From Frankia sp. QA3 (lineage in GTDB: Bacteria; Actinomycetota; Actinomycetes; Frankiales; Frankiaceae): a stretch of 64,000 bases of DNA. Position numbers and translations under genes: made by a program. This document shows positions 16,466-25,409 of this stretch, piece after piece. The stretch is from NCBI RefSeq assembly GCF_000262465.1, contig NZ_CM001489.1, forward strand, positions 3,695,502 to 3,759,501, in the 5' to 3' direction. A model generated the notes under the pieces. That model was not told the DNA's origin. It saw only the letters and a list, made by a program, of their open reading frames with translations, and did no database searches. Numbering within the stretch: the first letter of the stretch is position 1; every line of letters starts with the position of its first letter.

Positions 16466-18223
16466 ATGCGGCGGGTGCACCCCGGACTGGAACCGACGCC
16501 GAGCGTGACCAATGCGGCCGGGATCGCCGCTCGACGCGCCCCGCCCGGCGCGCACAGAGACGCGGCGGCGGTGTCCGCGACCGACGTGCGGATCCGGCGC
16601 GGGGCCCGCCGGCGTGGGGGCGGCGGTCACGAGGTCATCCACGGGATCACGTTCACCGTGCCCCGCGGCAGCGTGACGGGGGTGATCGGGCCGAGCGGCG
16701 GCGGCAAGACCACGCTGATGCGGGCGATCGTCGGGGTGCAGAGCGGGGTGGACGGGGACCTGCGCGTCCTCGGCTACGCCGCGGGCGACGCCTGCCTGCG
16801 CCGGCGGGTCGGCTACGCCACCCAGGCCGCGTCGGTGTACGGCGACCTGACCGTGCGGGAGAACCTGCGCTACTTCGCCGCGCTCGCCCAGGCCGACGAC
16901 CCCGACGACCCCACCCGGGCGCCCGGCTACCTCGACGCGCTGCTGGAGCACGTCGGCCTGACCGAGCAGGCGTCCAGGCTGGTCGACCACCTCTCGGGCG
17001 GCCAGCGTTCGCGGGTGTCCCTGGCCGTCGCGATGATCGGCGGCACCGACCTGCTCGTCCTCGACGAACCCACCGTCGGGGCCGACCCGCTGCTGCGCCG
17101 ACGGCTGTGGGCCGACTTCCGCCAGCTCACCGAAGGCGGCATGACGATCATGGTGAGCTCGCACGTGATGGACGAGGCGGTCCGCTGCGACCGCCTGCTG
17201 CTGCTCTACGAGGGGACGCTGCTCGCGCAGGGCACGCCCGCCGACCTGCTCGCCACCACCGACTGCGCCGACCTGGAGGAGGGTTTCCTGCGCCTCGTCG
17301 AGGCTGCGGGGCGCCTCGCCGGCGTGGGTGGCCGAGCCGATCCCGGCGCCGCGTCGGCCACGATCGGCCGTCCGGGGGCGACCTCCGATCCGCCGCGCTC
17401 CCCGGCCCCACCCCCGGCTCCCGGCCATCCAGACGGCCCCCCACGCCATCCCAGCGGCGTCGCGCCCTGCCCGCGCCGCAAGCCCATCGACGCGCTGCGC
17501 ACCAACGCCACCGCCGCCCGGGTGCTGCACCAGCTCGGCCGCGACCGCCGCACCCTCGCCCTGGTCCTGTTGCTGCCGCCGGTGCTGCTGCTGACGCTGC
17601 GCCTGTTGTTCCACCGGTCCCCCGCCACCTTCGACCGGGTGGGTCCGGCGCTGCTCGGAATCTTCCCGCTCATGACGATGTTCTTCGTCACCTCCGTCGC
17701 CATGCTGCGGGAACGCACCTCCGGCACGCTGGAGCGGCTGCTGACCACCCCCGTCGGCCGCGGGGACCTGCTCCTCGGCTACGGGCTGGCGTTCGCCGTG
17801 CTCGCCGCGGCCCAGGCCGCGGTCACCACCGCGCTGGCCGTCGGCGCGCTCGGCCTGACCGTGCGGGGATCGCCCCCCATGCTCTTCGTGGCGGCCATCC
17901 TCAGCTCCTTCCTCGGCACCGCGCTCGGCCTGTGGATGAGCGCGTTCGCCCGCACCGAGTTCGAGGCGGTGCAGCTCATCCCGGCGGCGCTGATCCCCCA
18001 GTTCATGCTGTGCGGCATCCTGCTGCCGCGGCACGACATGCTGCCGGTGCTCGACGCGGTCAGCACCGTCATGCCGATGACGTACGTCGTCGACGCCATG
18101 GCCCGGCTGTCGACGTCGCGGCACTTCGACCACTGGCTGGCCCGCGACATAGTGATCGTCACCGGCTGCACCCTCGCCGCCCTCGGCCTCGCCGCGGTGA
18201 CGCTGCGCCGCCGGCACCCCTAG
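16466..18223 (+). CDS. Fused ABC exporter: ATPase plus ABC-2 permease
   Basis: A 585-residue half-transporter with both parts in one chain. The ATPase (about 40-280) has Walker A GPSGGGKTTL, Q-loop YATQAASVYGDLTV, signature LSGGQRSRVSLA, Walker B LLVLDEPTVGADP and the switch His in VSSHVMDEA. A Pro-rich linker (about 300-340) leads to an ABC-2 type membrane domain with six hydrophobic segments and the ABC-2 marker LRERTSGTLERLLTTPVGRGDLLLGY. It should dimerise and export a lipid, drug or polymer precursor (DrrAB-like). The start is uncertain: ATG 16466, GTG 16505 and GTG 16571 are in frame and none has a strong ribosome-binding site. Confidence 0.88.
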   Translation: MRRVHPGLEPTPSVTNAAGIAARRAPPGAHRDAAAVSATDVRIRRGARRRGGGGHEVIHGITFTVPRGSVTGVIGPSGGGKTTLMRAIVGVQSGVDGDLRVLGYAAGDACLRRRVGYATQAASVYGDLTVRENLRYFAALAQADDPDDPTRAPGYLDALLEHVGLTEQASRLVDHLSGGQRSRVSLAVAMIGGTDLLVLDEPTVGADPLLRRRLWADFRQLTEGGMTIMVSSHVMDEAVRCDRLLLLYEGTLLAQGTPADLLATTDCADLEEGFLRLVEAAGRLAGVGGRADPGAASATIGRPGATSDPPRSPAPPPAPGHPDGPPRHPSGVAPCPRRKPIDALRTNATAARVLHQLGRDRRTLALVLLLPPVLLLTLRLLFHRSPATFDRVGPALLGIFPLMTMFFVTSVAMLRERTSGTLERLLTTPVGRGDLLLGYGLAFAVLAAAQAAVTTALAVGALGLTVRGSPPMLFVAAILSSFLGTALGLWMSAFARTEFEAVQLIPAALIPQFMLCGILLPRHDMLPVLDAVSTVMPMTYVVDAMARLSTSRHFDHWLARDIVIVTGCTLAALGLAAVTLRRRHP

Positions 18224-18300
18224 TCGTGGACCGTGGTCGTGGACCGCTGGACCGGCCGGCGCGCCCCGACCCGACGACCGGCACCGGCATGCTGCCACGC

Positions 18301-18330
18301 TTGACCTTGACGTCCGCGTCAGGCTCTACC
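18301..18330 (+). promoter_or_regulatory. MerR-type promoter/operator of the quinone reductase gene
   Basis: TTGACC at 18301 (-35) and CTCTAC near 18324 (-10) flank the imperfect dyad CCTTGACGTCCGCGTCAGG, the layout of promoters remodelled by MerR regulators. The -10 box lies only 11-16 bases before ATG 18341, so the mRNA is probably leaderless or nearly so. A MerR-family gene lies immediately downstream of the regulated gene. Confidence 0.6.
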
Positions 18331-18340
18331 GTCCGGCGCC

Positions 18341-19420
18341 ATGACCGACAACGCGCCATCCGCCACCCCCGCAGCCGCCACCCACGCAGCCGCCCCCCAC
18401 GGTCGCGACCACCTGGACCTCGCCCCCCGCACCGGGGGTGAGGTGCGGCTCGCCGCGCGGCCGGTCGGCCGCCCAGCGCCCGCGGACTTCCGCCTGCTCA
18501 CCGTGGCGGTCCACCCGCCCGCGCCCGGCGAGGTCCTGGTCCGCAACCGGTACTTCTCCCTCGACGCTGCCCTGCGGCTGCGGCTGAGCGACGTCGGCGT
18601 GGCCATGCCGCCGCTGGCGGTCGGCGAGGCACTGGCCGGCGATGCCGTCGGGGAGGTGATGGCGAGCGCCAGCCCCGGCCTCGCGGTCGGCGACACGGTC
18701 CGCCACGGGTTCGGATGGCGGGAGTACGTCACCGCGGGCGCCGACCGGTTCCGGAGGATCGACCCCGACGCCTTCCCGACCCTGGCGGCGCATCTCGCGT
18801 CCTTCCCGACCGCCTGGGTGGGGCTGGTCGACGTCGCCGGGATCAGCCCGGGGGAGACCGTGTTCGTCTCCGGTGCCGCCGGGGCGGTCGGCGGTCTCGC
18901 CGGGCAGATCGCCCGCCTGAAGGGAGCCGGCCGGGTCGTCGGCAGCGCCGGCTCCCCCGCCAAGGTCGCCCACCTCGTCGGCGACCTCGGCTTCGACGCC
19001 GCGTTCGACCACCATGACGGCCCGATCATCGATCGGCTGCGCGAGGCCGCCCCGCACGGCGTCGACGTGTTCTTCGACACCACCGGAGGGGAGCAGCTAC
19101 AAGCAGCGCTCGAGGCGATGAACCCGCATGGCCGCGTCGCCCTGTGCGGGGTGCTGGGGCGGCAGAACGGCCGGGCACCGGGCGGCGAGGTCGACCTGAC
19201 CGCCGCCATCGGCAGCCGGCTGACCCTGCGCGGGTTCCGCACCGGCGAGCACGCCGAGCGGCTGCCGCGGATCCAGGCGGAGGTGGCCGGCTGGCTGCGC
19301 GACGGCCGACTCGTCCTCGATCAGACCGTCGTGACCGGGCTCGCGAACGCCCCGCGAGCGTTCATCGACATGCTTGCCGGTGCCTACACCGGTCGCGTCC
19401 TCGTCGCGCCCTTCGGATGA
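18341..19420 (+). CDS. NADPH-dependent medium-chain oxidoreductase (quinone/alkenal reductase type)
   Basis: A 359-residue member of the zinc-free leukotriene B4 dehydrogenase/curcumin reductase group: N-terminal substrate domain with RPVGRPAPADFRL and RNRYFSLDAALRLRL, nucleotide-binding VFVSGAAGAVGGLAGQIARLKG (~residue 170), DVFFDTTGGEQLQAALEAM (~245) and GRVALCGVLGRQNG. It would reduce quinones or unsaturated carbonyls with NADPH, a detoxification role. Regulation fits: a MerR-type promoter lies directly upstream and a MerR gene 82 bases downstream. ATG 18341 is very close to the predicted transcription start, and no Shine-Dalgarno is seen. Confidence 0.85.
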   Translation: MTDNAPSATPAAATHAAAPHGRDHLDLAPRTGGEVRLAARPVGRPAPADFRLLTVAVHPPAPGEVLVRNRYFSLDAALRLRLSDVGVAMPPLAVGEALAGDAVGEVMASASPGLAVGDTVRHGFGWREYVTAGADRFRRIDPDAFPTLAAHLASFPTAWVGLVDVAGISPGETVFVSGAAGAVGGLAGQIARLKGAGRVVGSAGSPAKVAHLVGDLGFDAAFDHHDGPIIDRLREAAPHGVDVFFDTTGGEQLQAALEAMNPHGRVALCGVLGRQNGRAPGGEVDLTAAIGSRLTLRGFRTGEHAERLPRIQAEVAGWLRDGRLVLDQTVVTGLANAPRAFIDMLAGAYTGRVLVAPFG

Positions 19421-19502
19421 CCGCCCGGCCACGTCACCATCCGGAGGGGGAACCATTCCTCGTTGTTCACCGTCGCGAACCGGCCTCCCGGAGGTGGCAT
19501 CC

Positions 19503-19949
19503 ATGCGGATCGGCGAGCTGGCCCACAGGACCGGGACGACAACCCGGGCCCTGCGTTACTACGAGGAGCGCGGCCTGCTGCAACCCAGCCGGGCACCGGG
19601 CGGCTACCGCGACTTCGACGAGGACGCGGTCGTGCGCGTCGGCAACATCCGCGACCTGGTCGCCAGCGGCTTCACGCTGGCCGACGTCCGATCCTTCCTG
19701 GCCTTCCTCGATCGACCGCTGCCCGACCGGTTCCGCCCGGCCCCCATATGCGGCGACGCGCTCACCGTCGCCGCCCGGCGGCTGTCCACGCTCGACGGGC
19801 GCATCGCCGCCCTCACCGCCCTGCGCGACCGCCTCGCCGAGCGGCTCCCCGAGGTGGTGGGTGCCGCGGCCACCGGACCTGCGGCCATGAGCCGCGCGGT
19901 CGGCGGATCCGTCGCAGCGCCGAGGGATGACCTCAGCGCCGAGGGATGA
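19503..19949 (+). CDS. MerR-family transcriptional regulator
   Basis: A 148-residue regulator starting MRIGELAHRTGTTTRALRYYEERGLL, the winged-helix MerR DNA-binding domain, then GGYRDFDEDAV and a coiled-coil dimerisation helix (LSTLDGRIAALTALRDRLAERL). One Cys follows the helix-turn-helix region (PICGDAL), too few for a metal sensor, so it more likely senses electrophiles or redox change. GGAGGTG precedes ATG 19503. It most likely controls the oxidoreductase gene just upstream through the dyad at 18301-18330, and perhaps its own expression. The Ala-rich tail has no visible function. Confidence 0.88.
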   Translation: MRIGELAHRTGTTTRALRYYEERGLLQPSRAPGGYRDFDEDAVVRVGNIRDLVASGFTLADVRSFLAFLDRPLPDRFRPAPICGDALTVAARRLSTLDGRIAALTALRDRLAERLPEVVGAAATGPAAMSRAVGGSVAAPRDDLSAEG

Positions 19950-20339
19950 CACGCAAATCACTGCGGGCGCACCGCCGATTGTTATGATCGTCACCATCGT
20001 CCTCGAGATGCGGCACCGTCGTCGATGCGCAGGGATGCGCCGCGAAGCTCGCCGGCCGCCCACCAGGCACACCGGTCGGCGGATCGCGTCCGGTCGCCGC
20101 AGCCCCGGCGTGGTGGGTCCCGTCGGCCGACCGTCGGCATCGGTCGGATGCGGCACATCCGGCCCGCCCGGCCCGGGTGAGCTACCCAGATCGGGCTACG
20201 ATCGGCGTGCTGGCTGCCGGGTGTGCGGCACCGCGGCGGACCCATCCGGGGTTCGCCGGGTGAGAGCCCCGGTGGCCCCCGGCGGGACGCGCCGGTCAAG
20301 GTCGGGCTGATGCGGCACGGAGAGGACGGTCGGCGGTGG
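19950..20339. other. Gap between the MerR gene and the flippase gene
   Basis: No convincing gene or RNA was found. GC-rich inverted segments (for example CCGGGG with GCCCCGG around 20247-20275) could fold, but do not fit a riboswitch class I can name. Promoters for the downstream polysaccharide genes should lie here; no clear -35/-10 pair stands out. Confidence 0.35.
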
Positions 20340-22973
20340 ATGGATGAGTCCGGCCACGGATTCCCATCCGATGACGATCAGGGTGGTCCGCCGCCCCTCC
20401 GCCGGCCCCGCCTGCCGCGACGGCCGGGCGGGCGACCCCCGGTGACCCGCGCCGACCCGGGTCCCGCCACCACGCAGACGAACCAGCGTCTCACCGCGCC
20501 GCGCCCGCGCCGCTCGGCCGTGCCACCCCCGGATCTGGACACCACGCCCGCCGACCAGGACCGACCCGCCGACCAGGACCGACCCACGGACCAGGACCGA
20601 CCCGCCGACCAGGACCGACCCGCCGACCAGGACCGACCCACGGACCAGGACCGACCCACGGACTGCGACCGCGCCGATCAGGCGGACCGGCCCGCCGACG
20701 AGGACCGCCCGGCGGAGCAGAAGCGTCCCGGCCCGCCGTCCCCGTCGCGTCCGGCGGCTCCGGCCGAGTTCACGGCGACGACCGAGCTGGCCGCCCTGCG
20801 CCGCCGTCTCGGCATGCCCGACATCACCGAGGCCCGCCGGGCCGAGCGTGAACGCCGAGCCGCGGAGAACGCCGGCGGCCCAGGCGCCCGCGACGACGGC
20901 CGGGCCGCGGGCACCGGTCCCGGTCGGGACCGCCACCGTGACCACGACCAGGACCGGGATCCGGCGCTGTACCCCACCGGCCGGACCCAGCGGGCCAGGG
21001 AACACCGCCAGCACCCCGACCACGGCCAGGACGCCGCGGGGGGGCCGCGACGCGGGCGGCTCGGGGAGCCGGAGGCCGCCGTCGACCACCACCAGGGGCA
21101 TGGGTACGGCCACGGCCGCGAGTTCGGCTACGGCCAGGGCCGGGACTCCGAGCGGGAGCGCACCGCCGAGCGGGCCTGGGACCCGCGCGGCGAGCCACCC
21201 GAGAGCGAGTTCGGCCGCCGTGAGGCGGCGCCGGCGCGCCGGGTGGAACCGTTCGACCACGAGCGGACGCAGATCATCCGCGGGCTGCGCGGGCGCCGGG
21301 TACCCGGGGCGGACAGCTTCCGCCCCGGACACACGCCCACCGCCGAAGGCCTGATCCCGATGTACGGCGCGATGACCGGCGAGTTCTTCCTCGGCGGCCT
21401 CAACCGGCCGGACCCGGCTGCGGGCGACGCCGGCGCAACCGGCGGCCCCACGGCAGCCGGCACCGTCGGCGGCACGGCCGTGGCGGACCGCGCCGAGCCG
21501 GCCGACTACGGCCTGGCGGATCTCAGCGAGGACGCCGAGTCTGGCGGGTGGCACCGCGTCGAGCGGACCACCCGCGGATCGAGCCGGTCCCGGGCGATCT
21601 GGACCCTCGTCGACCAGGTGCTCTCCAGCGGCACGAACGCCGCGATGTCGTTCATCATCGCGCGCAGCGTGAACAGCCCGTCGGAGTTCGGCGCGTTCGG
21701 CGTGGCGTTCGCGATCTTCTCGCTGATGATCGGCTTCTCGAAGGCCGCGGGCACCGCGCCGCTGGGCATCAAGTTCGCGGACGTCTCGCCCCGGGTGTTC
21801 CGGGCGGCGGGCGCCGCCGGCACCGGGACCGCCTTCGCCATCGGGCTGTTCTCCGGGGTGGTGACGCTGGTCGTCGGCCTCGCGATCGGCGGCAGCGTCG
21901 GCGACTCCCTGATCGCGATGGGACTGGTGTTCCCGGCGTTGCTGCTCCAGGACGCCTGGCGGCAGGTGTTCTTCGCCGAGGGCCGGCCGGCCGCCGCCGC
22001 GGCCAACGACGGGGTCTGGGCGGTCGTCCAGTTCGCGGCCATCTACCTGCTGATCGTCCGCGACGTGTCGACCTCGTGGGCGATGCTGCTGGCCTGGGGC
22101 GGGGCGGCGGCCGTCGCGGCCGTCCTCGGGATCTACCAGGCCGGCTTCCGGCCTGCGACGAACCAGGTCCGGTCCTGGATCGTCGAGCACCGCGACATCA
22201 ACGGCTACATGAGCGCGGAGTACCTCACCGTCCAGGGCGCCCAGCAGGCGTCGACGCTGCTGCTCGGCACCCTGGGGGCAATCGACCTCGTCGGCGCGCT
22301 GCGCGGCGTGCAGACGCTGCTCGGGCCGACGACGATCCTCGCCGTCGGGATCGTGAGCTGGGCGATCCCGGAGTTCTCCCGTCGCAAGGACATGTCGGCC
22401 GGGGCGCGGCTGCGCGCCGCCTACGCGCTGTCGGGGGTGATCGTCGCCGTCGGCGCGATCTGGGGGACGATCTTCCTGTTCCTGCCGACGAGTGTCGGCC
22501 ACTCCCTGCTCGGCGACACCTGGGAGCAGACCCATCATCTGCTGGCGCTGTCGATCGTGCAGCAGGCGGGGCCGGCGGCGACGGTGGGTCCGGCCTGCAT
22601 GCTCTACGCGATGGGCCAGGCCAAACTCACCTTCCGCGCGAACGCGATCCTGGCCCCGCAGCTGCTGCTCTACCCGGTCATCGGTCTGGAGCTCGGCGGC
22701 GATACGGGCGCGATCGTCGGCTACATCGCGGCGTTCTGGATCACCGTGCCGTTCTGGTTCATGCTGGTCCGCCGGGTGGCCCGCGAGGCGGAACGGGACG
22801 GCGCCACGATCGCCGCCGACGCGAAGCCCGCCGACGCGAAGCCCGCCGACGCGAAGCCCGCCGACGCGAAGCCCGCCGACGCGAAGCCCGCCGACGCGAA
22901 GCCCGCCGACGCGAAGCCCGCCGACGCGAAGCCCGCCGACGCGAAGCCCGCCGGATCGTATGAGCCCGGATGA
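20340..22973 (+). CDS. Polysaccharide flippase-like membrane protein with repeat-rich ends
   Basis: An 877-residue protein in three parts. The first ~390 residues are hydrophilic and disordered: DQDRP[AT] hexapeptide repeats (~72-110), then Arg/Glu/Asp-rich sequence. The middle (~420-820) has about 12-14 hydrophobic segments like Wzx/MATE-type oligosaccharide flippases, beginning RAIWTLVDQVLSSGTNAAMSFIIAR and including FGAFGVAFAIFSL and SIVQQAGPAATVGPACML. The C-terminus is nine perfect ADAKP pentapeptides. It probably moves a lipid-linked saccharide across the membrane. The neighbouring glycosyltransferase and GH26-like lipoprotein support an exopolysaccharide locus. Start chosen as ATG 20340 with GAGAGG 13 bases upstream; ATG 20310 is possible. 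Confidence 0.75.
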   Translation: MDESGHGFPSDDDQGGPPPLRRPRLPRRPGGRPPVTRADPGPATTQTNQRLTAPRPRRSAVPPPDLDTTPADQDRPADQDRPTDQDRPADQDRPADQDRPTDQDRPTDCDRADQADRPADEDRPAEQKRPGPPSPSRPAAPAEFTATTELAALRRRLGMPDITEARRAERERRAAENAGGPGARDDGRAAGTGPGRDRHRDHDQDRDPALYPTGRTQRAREHRQHPDHGQDAAGGPRRGRLGEPEAAVDHHQGHGYGHGREFGYGQGRDSERERTAERAWDPRGEPPESEFGRREAAPARRVEPFDHERTQIIRGLRGRRVPGADSFRPGHTPTAEGLIPMYGAMTGEFFLGGLNRPDPAAGDAGATGGPTAAGTVGGTAVADRAEPADYGLADLSEDAESGGWHRVERTTRGSSRSRAIWTLVDQVLSSGTNAAMSFIIARSVNSPSEFGAFGVAFAIFSLMIGFSKAAGTAPLGIKFADVSPRVFRAAGAAGTGTAFAIGLFSGVVTLVVGLAIGGSVGDSLIAMGLVFPALLLQDAWRQVFFAEGRPAAAAANDGVWAVVQFAAIYLLIVRDVSTSWAMLLAWGGAAAVAAVLGIYQAGFRPATNQVRSWIVEHRDINGYMSAEYLTVQGAQQASTLLLGTLGAIDLVGALRGVQTLLGPTTILAVGIVSWAIPEFSRRKDMSAGARLRAAYALSGVIVAVGAIWGTIFLFLPTSVGHSLLGDTWEQTHHLLALSIVQQAGPAATVGPACMLYAMGQAKLTFRANAILAPQLLLYPVIGLELGGDTGAIVGYIAAFWITVPFWFMLVRRVAREAERDGATIAADAKPADAKPADAKPADAKPADAKPADAKPADAKPADAKPADAKPAGSYEPG
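20553..20669 (+). repeat. 18-bp coding repeat (DQDRPA/T) in the flippase gene
   Basis: Units GACCAGGACCGACCC[GCC/ACG] repeat six times, then degrade into GACTGCGACC-type copies. They encode an acidic/basic hexapeptide in the cytoplasmic N-terminal tail. The period preserves the reading frame. Confidence 0.85.
22815..22949 (+). repeat. 15-bp perfect coding repeat (ADAKP x9) at the flippase C-terminus
   Basis: Nine identical copies of GCCGACGCGAAGCCC occupy 22815-22949. Complete identity, including third positions, indicates very recent expansion. It encodes an extended Lys/Pro/Ala tail after the last membrane segment. Confidence 0.95.
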
Positions 22974-23130
22974 ACCGGATCGCGTCCGGCCCCACCGGTG
23001 GGCGTTGGGAAATTCTCCAGAGCACGACCGGCCCATCGGGGGGCGGCGAAGCTGTAGGTAGGATCTCGACCGGCGTCGAGACCGTTCCGGTGAATGCCGC
23101 CTGGACCCGGGCCAGGCGGGGGGGGTTGAG

Positions 23131-24180
23131 ATGATTCTGCGCATCCTGTATCGATCGGTCGGCTCGGAGAACGCGAAGAACCGACCAGCGTTCTACAGCA
23201 AGAAGCTGGCGCTCGCGTCCCTCCTACGCGCCGTCGAGAATGTCGGCATCCCGACAAGGATCGTCTTCGTCAACGACGGTCCGATACCGGCGGATCGCCT
23301 TTCGATGATGGCGGACGCCGGTGAGGTCGTCCCGGTCACGCGCGGCAGTAATCGCGCGTCGTATCGCCACGTCCTGCGCATGCCCCGGCTCCGCGGCTGG
23401 GCCGCCGACGATCTGGTGTGGCTTGCGGAAGACGACTATCTGTACACGGAGCACTCACTGTCCGCCCTGGTCTCCGCCGCTGCCGCCCTGCCGGACGTCG
23501 AATACTTCACCCTGTACGGCACGTCGCGGCTGTCCCCCGCCTCCACCCGGCGGCGCCCGAAGGTCGCCGAGGGCGGCGGCAACCACGAGCACGCCCCGGT
23601 GGTCGAGGGGGTGTCCTGGGCCCGCGCCGCCACTACCACCAGCACCTTCGGCCTGCGAGTCGGCACCCTCGTGGAGGACGAGCTGCTGCTGCGCTCGATC
23701 CCCTTCGTCGGCGGCGCCTTCGACCGCGCCACGTGTCTGACGCTGCAGGGCTTCCAACCCTTCCGGCTGCCTGAGCTGGGCGGTGAGCCACCGATGGTGG
23801 AGCTGCCGACGGCCGCCGCGCGGATCGCCCGCCGGGCGGCGCTGACCGGGCTGCGGGCCACCCTGAACGCCGTGGCGCTGGCCCGGCCCGAGCGACGGCG
23901 GCGAACCCTGCTGGTCCCCGCGCTCTCCCTGGCCACGCACATGGAGCTCGGCGACGCGCTCGTCCCCGGCTACGACTGGGCCGCGGAGGCCGACCGCGTC
24001 CTGGCCTGGCTGGCGTCGCGGGACGCGAACCCGACGGAGACGCCCACCACGGCGAGCGGGACGGCTGCGGGCGTCAACGCGCCGGGGATGCTGGCGTCGG
24101 CCGATCAGTCCTCGACGCCGGGTACCGACACGACCTCGACCACCACGGCGCCGGTCCTACGCAGGTCCTCCGTAGCGTGA
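23131..24180 (+). CDS. Putative GT-A type glycosyltransferase
   Basis: A 349-residue protein whose first half resembles nucleotide-sugar transferases of the GT-A fold: LASLLRAVENVGIPTRIVFVNDGPIP near the N-terminus and an acidic metal-binding-like motif VWLAEDDYLYTEHSL at about residue 100. The second half has conserved Trp/Gly stretches (GVSWARAATTTSTFGLRVG), and the last 50 residues are Thr/Ala-rich and disordered. There is no signal peptide or membrane span. It is flanked by a flippase-like gene and an overlapping GH26-like gene, supporting a role in extracellular polysaccharide assembly. Family assignment is tentative. Confidence 0.6.
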   Translation: MILRILYRSVGSENAKNRPAFYSKKLALASLLRAVENVGIPTRIVFVNDGPIPADRLSMMADAGEVVPVTRGSNRASYRHVLRMPRLRGWAADDLVWLAEDDYLYTEHSLSALVSAAAALPDVEYFTLYGTSRLSPASTRRRPKVAEGGGNHEHAPVVEGVSWARAATTTSTFGLRVGTLVEDELLLRSIPFVGGAFDRATCLTLQGFQPFRLPELGGEPPMVELPTAAARIARRAALTGLRATLNAVALARPERRRRTLLVPALSLATHMELGDALVPGYDWAAEADRVLAWLASRDANPTETPTTASGTAAGVNAPGMLASADQSSTPGTDTTSTTTAPVLRRSSVA

Positions 24181-24242
24181 GAGCCGGACGGACGCCCACG
24201 TCGGGGGGTGGCGGCGGGGACACCGTCCGGCTCCGTCATCCG

Positions 24243-25274
24243 ATGACCATGCGCGCGCGACGCCACCGGGGGCACTCGGGGCGCAGCCGCTCGCGCCTGG
24301 TGTCACTACCGCTGCTGCTGGTCACCGTGCTGCTGACCGCCGGGCTCGCGGCCTGCTCCGGCTCGTCGGAGCCCGAGCCCGGCCCCGTCGGGGTGCACTG
24401 GGTGTCCGGCGCCAACGGCAACTACCCCGCCGACGTCAACGCCTGGGGGACGTTCACCGGCCGCAAGGTCGGGCTCGCGATCGTCTTCACCGAGCGCAAG
24501 GACTGGTACAACATGGTCTCGGCGGACTGGCCGACGGCGGCCTTCACGCGGGACAAGTTCCCCGGTGAGCTGTCGATCGCGCAGCCGCCGTTCCCCCGCG
24601 ACGGCAACGAGGCGACCTGCGCCAGCGGCGCCTACGACAACTACTGGCGAACGTTCGGCACGACGCTGACGAAGTTCGGCCGCGCGGACGCCTACATCCG
24701 GCTCGGCTGGGAGTTCAACGGCGATTACATGTACTGGCACGTGCGCAATGTCGAGACCTGGAAGACCTGCTTTCGCCGGACCGTGACCGCGCTGCGCTCG
24801 ACCGCACCGGCGGTGAAGATCGACTGGAACATGAACGCCCACACCGACAAGCTGCCCGGGAGCGGGCGCGACGTGTGGGATGCCTATCCCGGCGACCGGT
24901 ACGTCGACATCGTCAGCATCGACTCCTACGACCACTTCCCCGCGTCGGTCAGCGACAAGAGCTGGAACCGGCAGTGCCACCAGCGGTCCGGGCTGTGCAC
25001 GGTGATCCGGTTCGCCCACGATCACGGCAAGAAGTTCGCCGTCCCGGAGTGGGGAGTGGTCCGCTCGGACGGCGGCGGCGGTGACAACCCCTTCTACATC
25101 CAGAAGATGTACGAGACGTTCGCCGCGAATGCCGCGAATCTGGCATACGAGGCGTACTACAACAACTCCGAGGCGGAGAACGTCCGCTCGTCGCTGTACA
25201 AGCCGAACCTGAACCCCAAGTCCTCGAAGCGCTACCTGAAGCTGTTCGGCCCCGGCTCGCCCGGCACCAGCTGA
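24243..25274 (+). CDS. Lipoprotein with glycoside hydrolase 26-like (mannanase-type) domain
   Basis: A 343-residue secreted lipoprotein: basic N-terminus, hydrophobic LPLLLVTVLLTAGLAAC ending in a lipobox with Cys. The mature part resembles GH26 beta-mannanase-like domains: GVHWVSGANGNYPADVNAWGTFTGRKVG, then YIRLGWEFNGDYMYWHV, where the Glu is a candidate acid/base, VDIVSIDSYDHFP, and FAVPEWGVV, where the Glu is a candidate nucleophile. It may trim or cut the polysaccharide made by the neighbours. A GTG at 24177 overlaps the upstream stop and is in frame, but would give an over-long n-region, so ATG 24243 (or 24249) is preferred. Confidence 0.8.
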   Translation: MTMRARRHRGHSGRSRSRLVSLPLLLVTVLLTAGLAACSGSSEPEPGPVGVHWVSGANGNYPADVNAWGTFTGRKVGLAIVFTERKDWYNMVSADWPTAAFTRDKFPGELSIAQPPFPRDGNEATCASGAYDNYWRTFGTTLTKFGRADAYIRLGWEFNGDYMYWHVRNVETWKTCFRRTVTALRSTAPAVKIDWNMNAHTDKLPGSGRDVWDAYPGDRYVDIVSIDSYDHFPASVSDKSWNRQCHQRSGLCTVIRFAHDHGKKFAVPEWGVVRSDGGGGDNPFYIQKMYETFAANAANLAYEAYYNNSEAENVRSSLYKPNLNPKSSKRYLKLFGPGSPGTS

Positions 25275-25409
25275 CCCCGGACCAGCGGCGGACCCGACAA
25301 CCACCGCGAGAAGAGCGGATGGCCCGGGAACTCCTTCGCCGCGGCGGTCAGGAGCAGGCGGCGCGCGTCGTCGAGCGCTCCGGCGTTCAGCTCCTGCGCG
25401 GTCCCTGCC

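Noticed and set aside
20200..20339. Possible riboswitch before the flippase gene (stem GCCGGGTGAGAGCCCCGG region)
   Set aside because: No conserved core of a cobalamin, ydaO or SAM riboswitch could be recognised; ordinary GC-rich folding explains the stems.
20550..20670. Regular spacing suggested a CRISPR array
   Set aside because: Units are directly adjacent without unique spacers and encode an in-frame peptide repeat.
20196..23144. Very long minus-strand open frame opposite the flippase gene
   Set aside because: It is Arg/Gly-rich with repeat echoes (GGLRVGGLRV) of the plus-strand repeats and no family motif; the plus-strand frame has clear membrane spans.
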